Positions 34,173 to 35,673 of a stretch of 35,673 bases of DNA are shown piece by piece. Source of the DNA: Singulisphaera sp. GP187 (lineage in GTDB: Bacteria > Planctomycetota > UBA1135 > UBA2386); assembly GCA_945871815.1 (NCBI GenBank), contig CAMBXM010000020.1, forward strand, positions 1-35,673, read 5' to 3'. Position numbers and translations under genes: made by a program. The notes beneath the pieces were generated by a model. That model was given only the letters and a program-made list of their open reading frames with translations. It had not been told where the DNA came from and did no database searches. Each line of letters starts with the position of its first letter. Positions within the stretch are counted from its first letter, which is position 1.

Positions 34173-35660
34173 TCAGGGTGCCCTGTTGCGCGTGTACCAG
34201 GCCTTGCCGTGCCAGAGCGGCGTGCCGTCCAGAGCCTTCACGGCACTCGCATCCACTGCATACACGCGGCAGTCGCTCAGGTCTGCAACCGACACGCGCA
34301 CCAAGAATGGCGAATCCGAGTCGACGGCGACGTCGGTCACCGTGTGCGGGCGCACGTCGCGCGGCGGGCAGCCGTAGGACTCGTGGTGGTCGTAGGTGAA
34401 GCTCTTGATGGCGATTGCCGCTGCGGTCGCCGACGCCGGATCGACCGGAGCGGTGAAGGTGAGCGAAAAACCATCGCCGGTTGCCTTCACTTCCAAGAGG
34501 TCAAAGGGCGTCTCGCCCCGCCACGACAGTCGCTGCAGGCCTTGCTCGCGCTTGCCGAGCGAGCCCCAGCCACGATTGGTGAGTCCGCACCACAGGCCGC
34601 CTTGCTTGGCCCACGCGAGTCGCAACACCCCGCAGTCGAGCCCGCGCCGGAACGGATAGCAGGCGCCCTGCCAGCGGCCTTGCACGCGCTCGATCGAGAT
34701 GCGGAACACCTCGGAGCTGTATTGGTCGCCGCAGAAGACCTGGCCGCGATACGGCGGGAACTCGCCCTTCTCGTCCCACACGAACCCCGCCGGCGAACGG
34801 CCGAGTTCGTCGTACGGGATCCACACGGCCGGCAGGCGGAAACCCTTCACCGTGCGCGCGGCTTCCTGCATCGACAGCCCGCTAGGTACCTCGCCGGGAT
34901 GCTCGACCTTGCTGCGTGGGTCGGTGCAAGAATCGATGCCCCACGGATGACCGTGAAAGTCGCCGCGTTCGAGCACCGCGAACTTGCTCGACGCGCACCA
35001 TTCGCCCTGGTTGTCGGTGTAGAACACCTCGCCTTCTGGCGACGTGCCGACACCGGCTGGCGACCGCAACCCCGCGCATTCGGCGGTCCAGGTGCCATCC
35101 TTCTGCACCGCGAGCGCAAAGCCGCGGAAGGGCGCCCGCCCAAACGGTTCGTCGCCGAACGGCTTGTTGGTCGTGAGCCACATCGAACCGTCGGGCCGCA
35201 GGGCTGGGCCAAAGCAGTACTCGTGGTAGTTGCCTGACAACGGAAACCCACTGGCGACGGTCTCGAGGTCATCCATGCGCCCGTCACCGTCGCGATCGCG
35301 CAGGCGCGAGAGTTCGCCGCGCTGCGCGCAATACAACCAGCCGTCGTGGTCGAGGAGTCCCAGAGGTTCCTGCAGACCCTCGGCCCACAAGTGGAACTTC
35401 GGTGCCGCGGCATACGGGTCCTGCACCCGCCAGACCTCACCGCGCCGGGTGCACACGAACAGCTCGCCGTCGCGCTCGGCGATCCCGCCGACCTCGAGGA
35501 CGATGCCGTCGGGCACCTTCACGTCCACAATCTCGACGTAGCGTCCGTCGAGGCTGTCGGGCACAGCCGCCACGGGCTCGGGCGAAGCAGGCTCCTGCGC
35601 CAGCGCCGACAGCGCCCACAGGAGGGAGATCGACACCGCGCGGCTAGATCGGGTCAGCAC
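34173..35660 (-). CDS. Secreted PQQ sugar-dehydrogenase-like beta-propeller protein
   Basis: A 495-residue exported protein with a signal peptide ending at SALAQ (about residue 22). The body is a six-bladed propeller of the soluble glucose-dehydrogenase type: GGIAERDGELFVCTRRGEVW, EPLGLLDHDGWLYCAQRGEL, RLRDRDGDGRMD (a calcium-loop-like DxDxDG), GPALRPDGSMWL, GTSPEGEVFYTDNQGEW, and GQVFCGDQYSSEVFRI. Family members in Planctomycetota often carry C-terminal haem modules; here the tail (about 400-495) is an Ig-like domain instead and no CxxCH was seen. The GTG at 35660 opens directly into the signal peptide and has TACGCT 6 nt upstream; the frame stays open to the window edge. Cofactor and substrate are unproven. 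Confidence 0.82.
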   Translation of the reverse strand: MLTRSSRAVSISLLWALSALAQEPASPEPVAAVPDSLDGRYVEIVDVKVPDGIVLEVGGIAERDGELFVCTRRGEVWRVQDPYAAAPKFHLWAEGLQEPLGLLDHDGWLYCAQRGELSRLRDRDGDGRMDDLETVASGFPLSGNYHEYCFGPALRPDGSMWLTTNKPFGDEPFGRAPFRGFALAVQKDGTWTAECAGLRSPAGVGTSPEGEVFYTDNQGEWCASSKFAVLERGDFHGHPWGIDSCTDPRSKVEHPGEVPSGLSMQEAARTVKGFRLPAVWIPYDELGRSPAGFVWDEKGEFPPYRGQVFCGDQYSSEVFRISIERVQGRWQGACYPFRRGLDCGVLRLAWAKQGGLWCGLTNRGWGSLGKREQGLQRLSWRGETPFDLLEVKATGDGFSLTFTAPVDPASATAAAIAIKSFTYDHHESYGCPPRDVRPHTVTDVAVDSDSPFLVRVSVADLSDCRVYAVDASAVKALDGTPLWHGKAWYTRNRAP

Positions 35661-35666
35661 TGGCGC

Positions 35667-35672
35667 AGCGTA
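35667..35672 (-). promoter_or_regulatory. Candidate -10 hexamer (TACGCT) before the GTG at 35660
   Basis: TACGCT ends 6 nt before the GTG start of the propeller protein, at the very edge of the window. It fits the TANNNT pattern but cannot be judged fully because the upstream sequence is missing. Confidence 0.25.
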
Positions 35673-35673
35673 G

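Overview
The window is GC-rich, densely packed bacterial chromosome. A Planctomycetota host is the best guess. The evidence is a coupled pair of a DUF1552 protein and a DUF1587/1592/1588/1585 cytochrome protein, a DUF1080 protein, twin-arginine exported enzymes and several signal-peptide proteins of unknown role. No rRNA, tRNA, insertion sequence, prophage or CRISPR array was seen, and no gene-free stretch exceeds 300 bp.

Layout. 1-3171 (minus): an S46 dipeptidyl-peptidase cut by the window edge, translationally coupled to a Tat-exported Rossmann dehydrogenase. 3386-5239 (plus): a lipoprotein with a 26-glycine linker and an eight-repeat beta-propeller. 5251-8840 (minus): the DUF1592/DUF1552 operon. 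8933-12921 (plus): a secreted protein of unknown function, a histidine kinase/response regulator pair and another secreted protein. 12973-14850 (minus): an astacin-fold protein lacking its catalytic residues and an XRE regulator. 14997-17097 (plus): a sigma-70-like protein and a DUF1080-parvulin fusion. 17107-17219: a 23-bp tandem repeat that runs into the 3' end of a Vms1/ANKZF1-like (VLRF1) release-factor homologue. 18131-22500: an FprA-type ferredoxin-NADP reductase, a GT-C-like membrane protein (minus) and a CBS-domain protein. 22736-25592 (minus): an MFS transporter and a NorR-type NO-sensing sigma-54 activator. 25710-33079 (plus): a tightly spaced operon ric - cytochrome c - nosZ - nosD - nosF - nosL - nosY - four-helix membrane protein. 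33116-35660 (minus): a GNAT acetyltransferase and a secreted sugar-dehydrogenase-like propeller.

The functional core is the nitrous oxide respiration operon. NosZ has a Sec-type rather than Tat signal, matching clade II, and the cytochrome, NosZ and NosD all look lipid-anchored. The operon is preceded by a perfect palindrome and a sigma-54-type promoter and diverges from norR. This suggests that NO sensing switches on Fe-S repair (Ric) together with N2O reduction. No nitrite or NO reductase gene lies in the window.

A second theme is gene starts. At least eight genes without a Shine-Dalgarno sequence have a TANNNT hexamer 6-9 nt upstream of the start codon, which suggests widespread leaderless transcription. 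I used this pattern to choose several starts. All calls come from reading the sequence and its translations; no database search was run.
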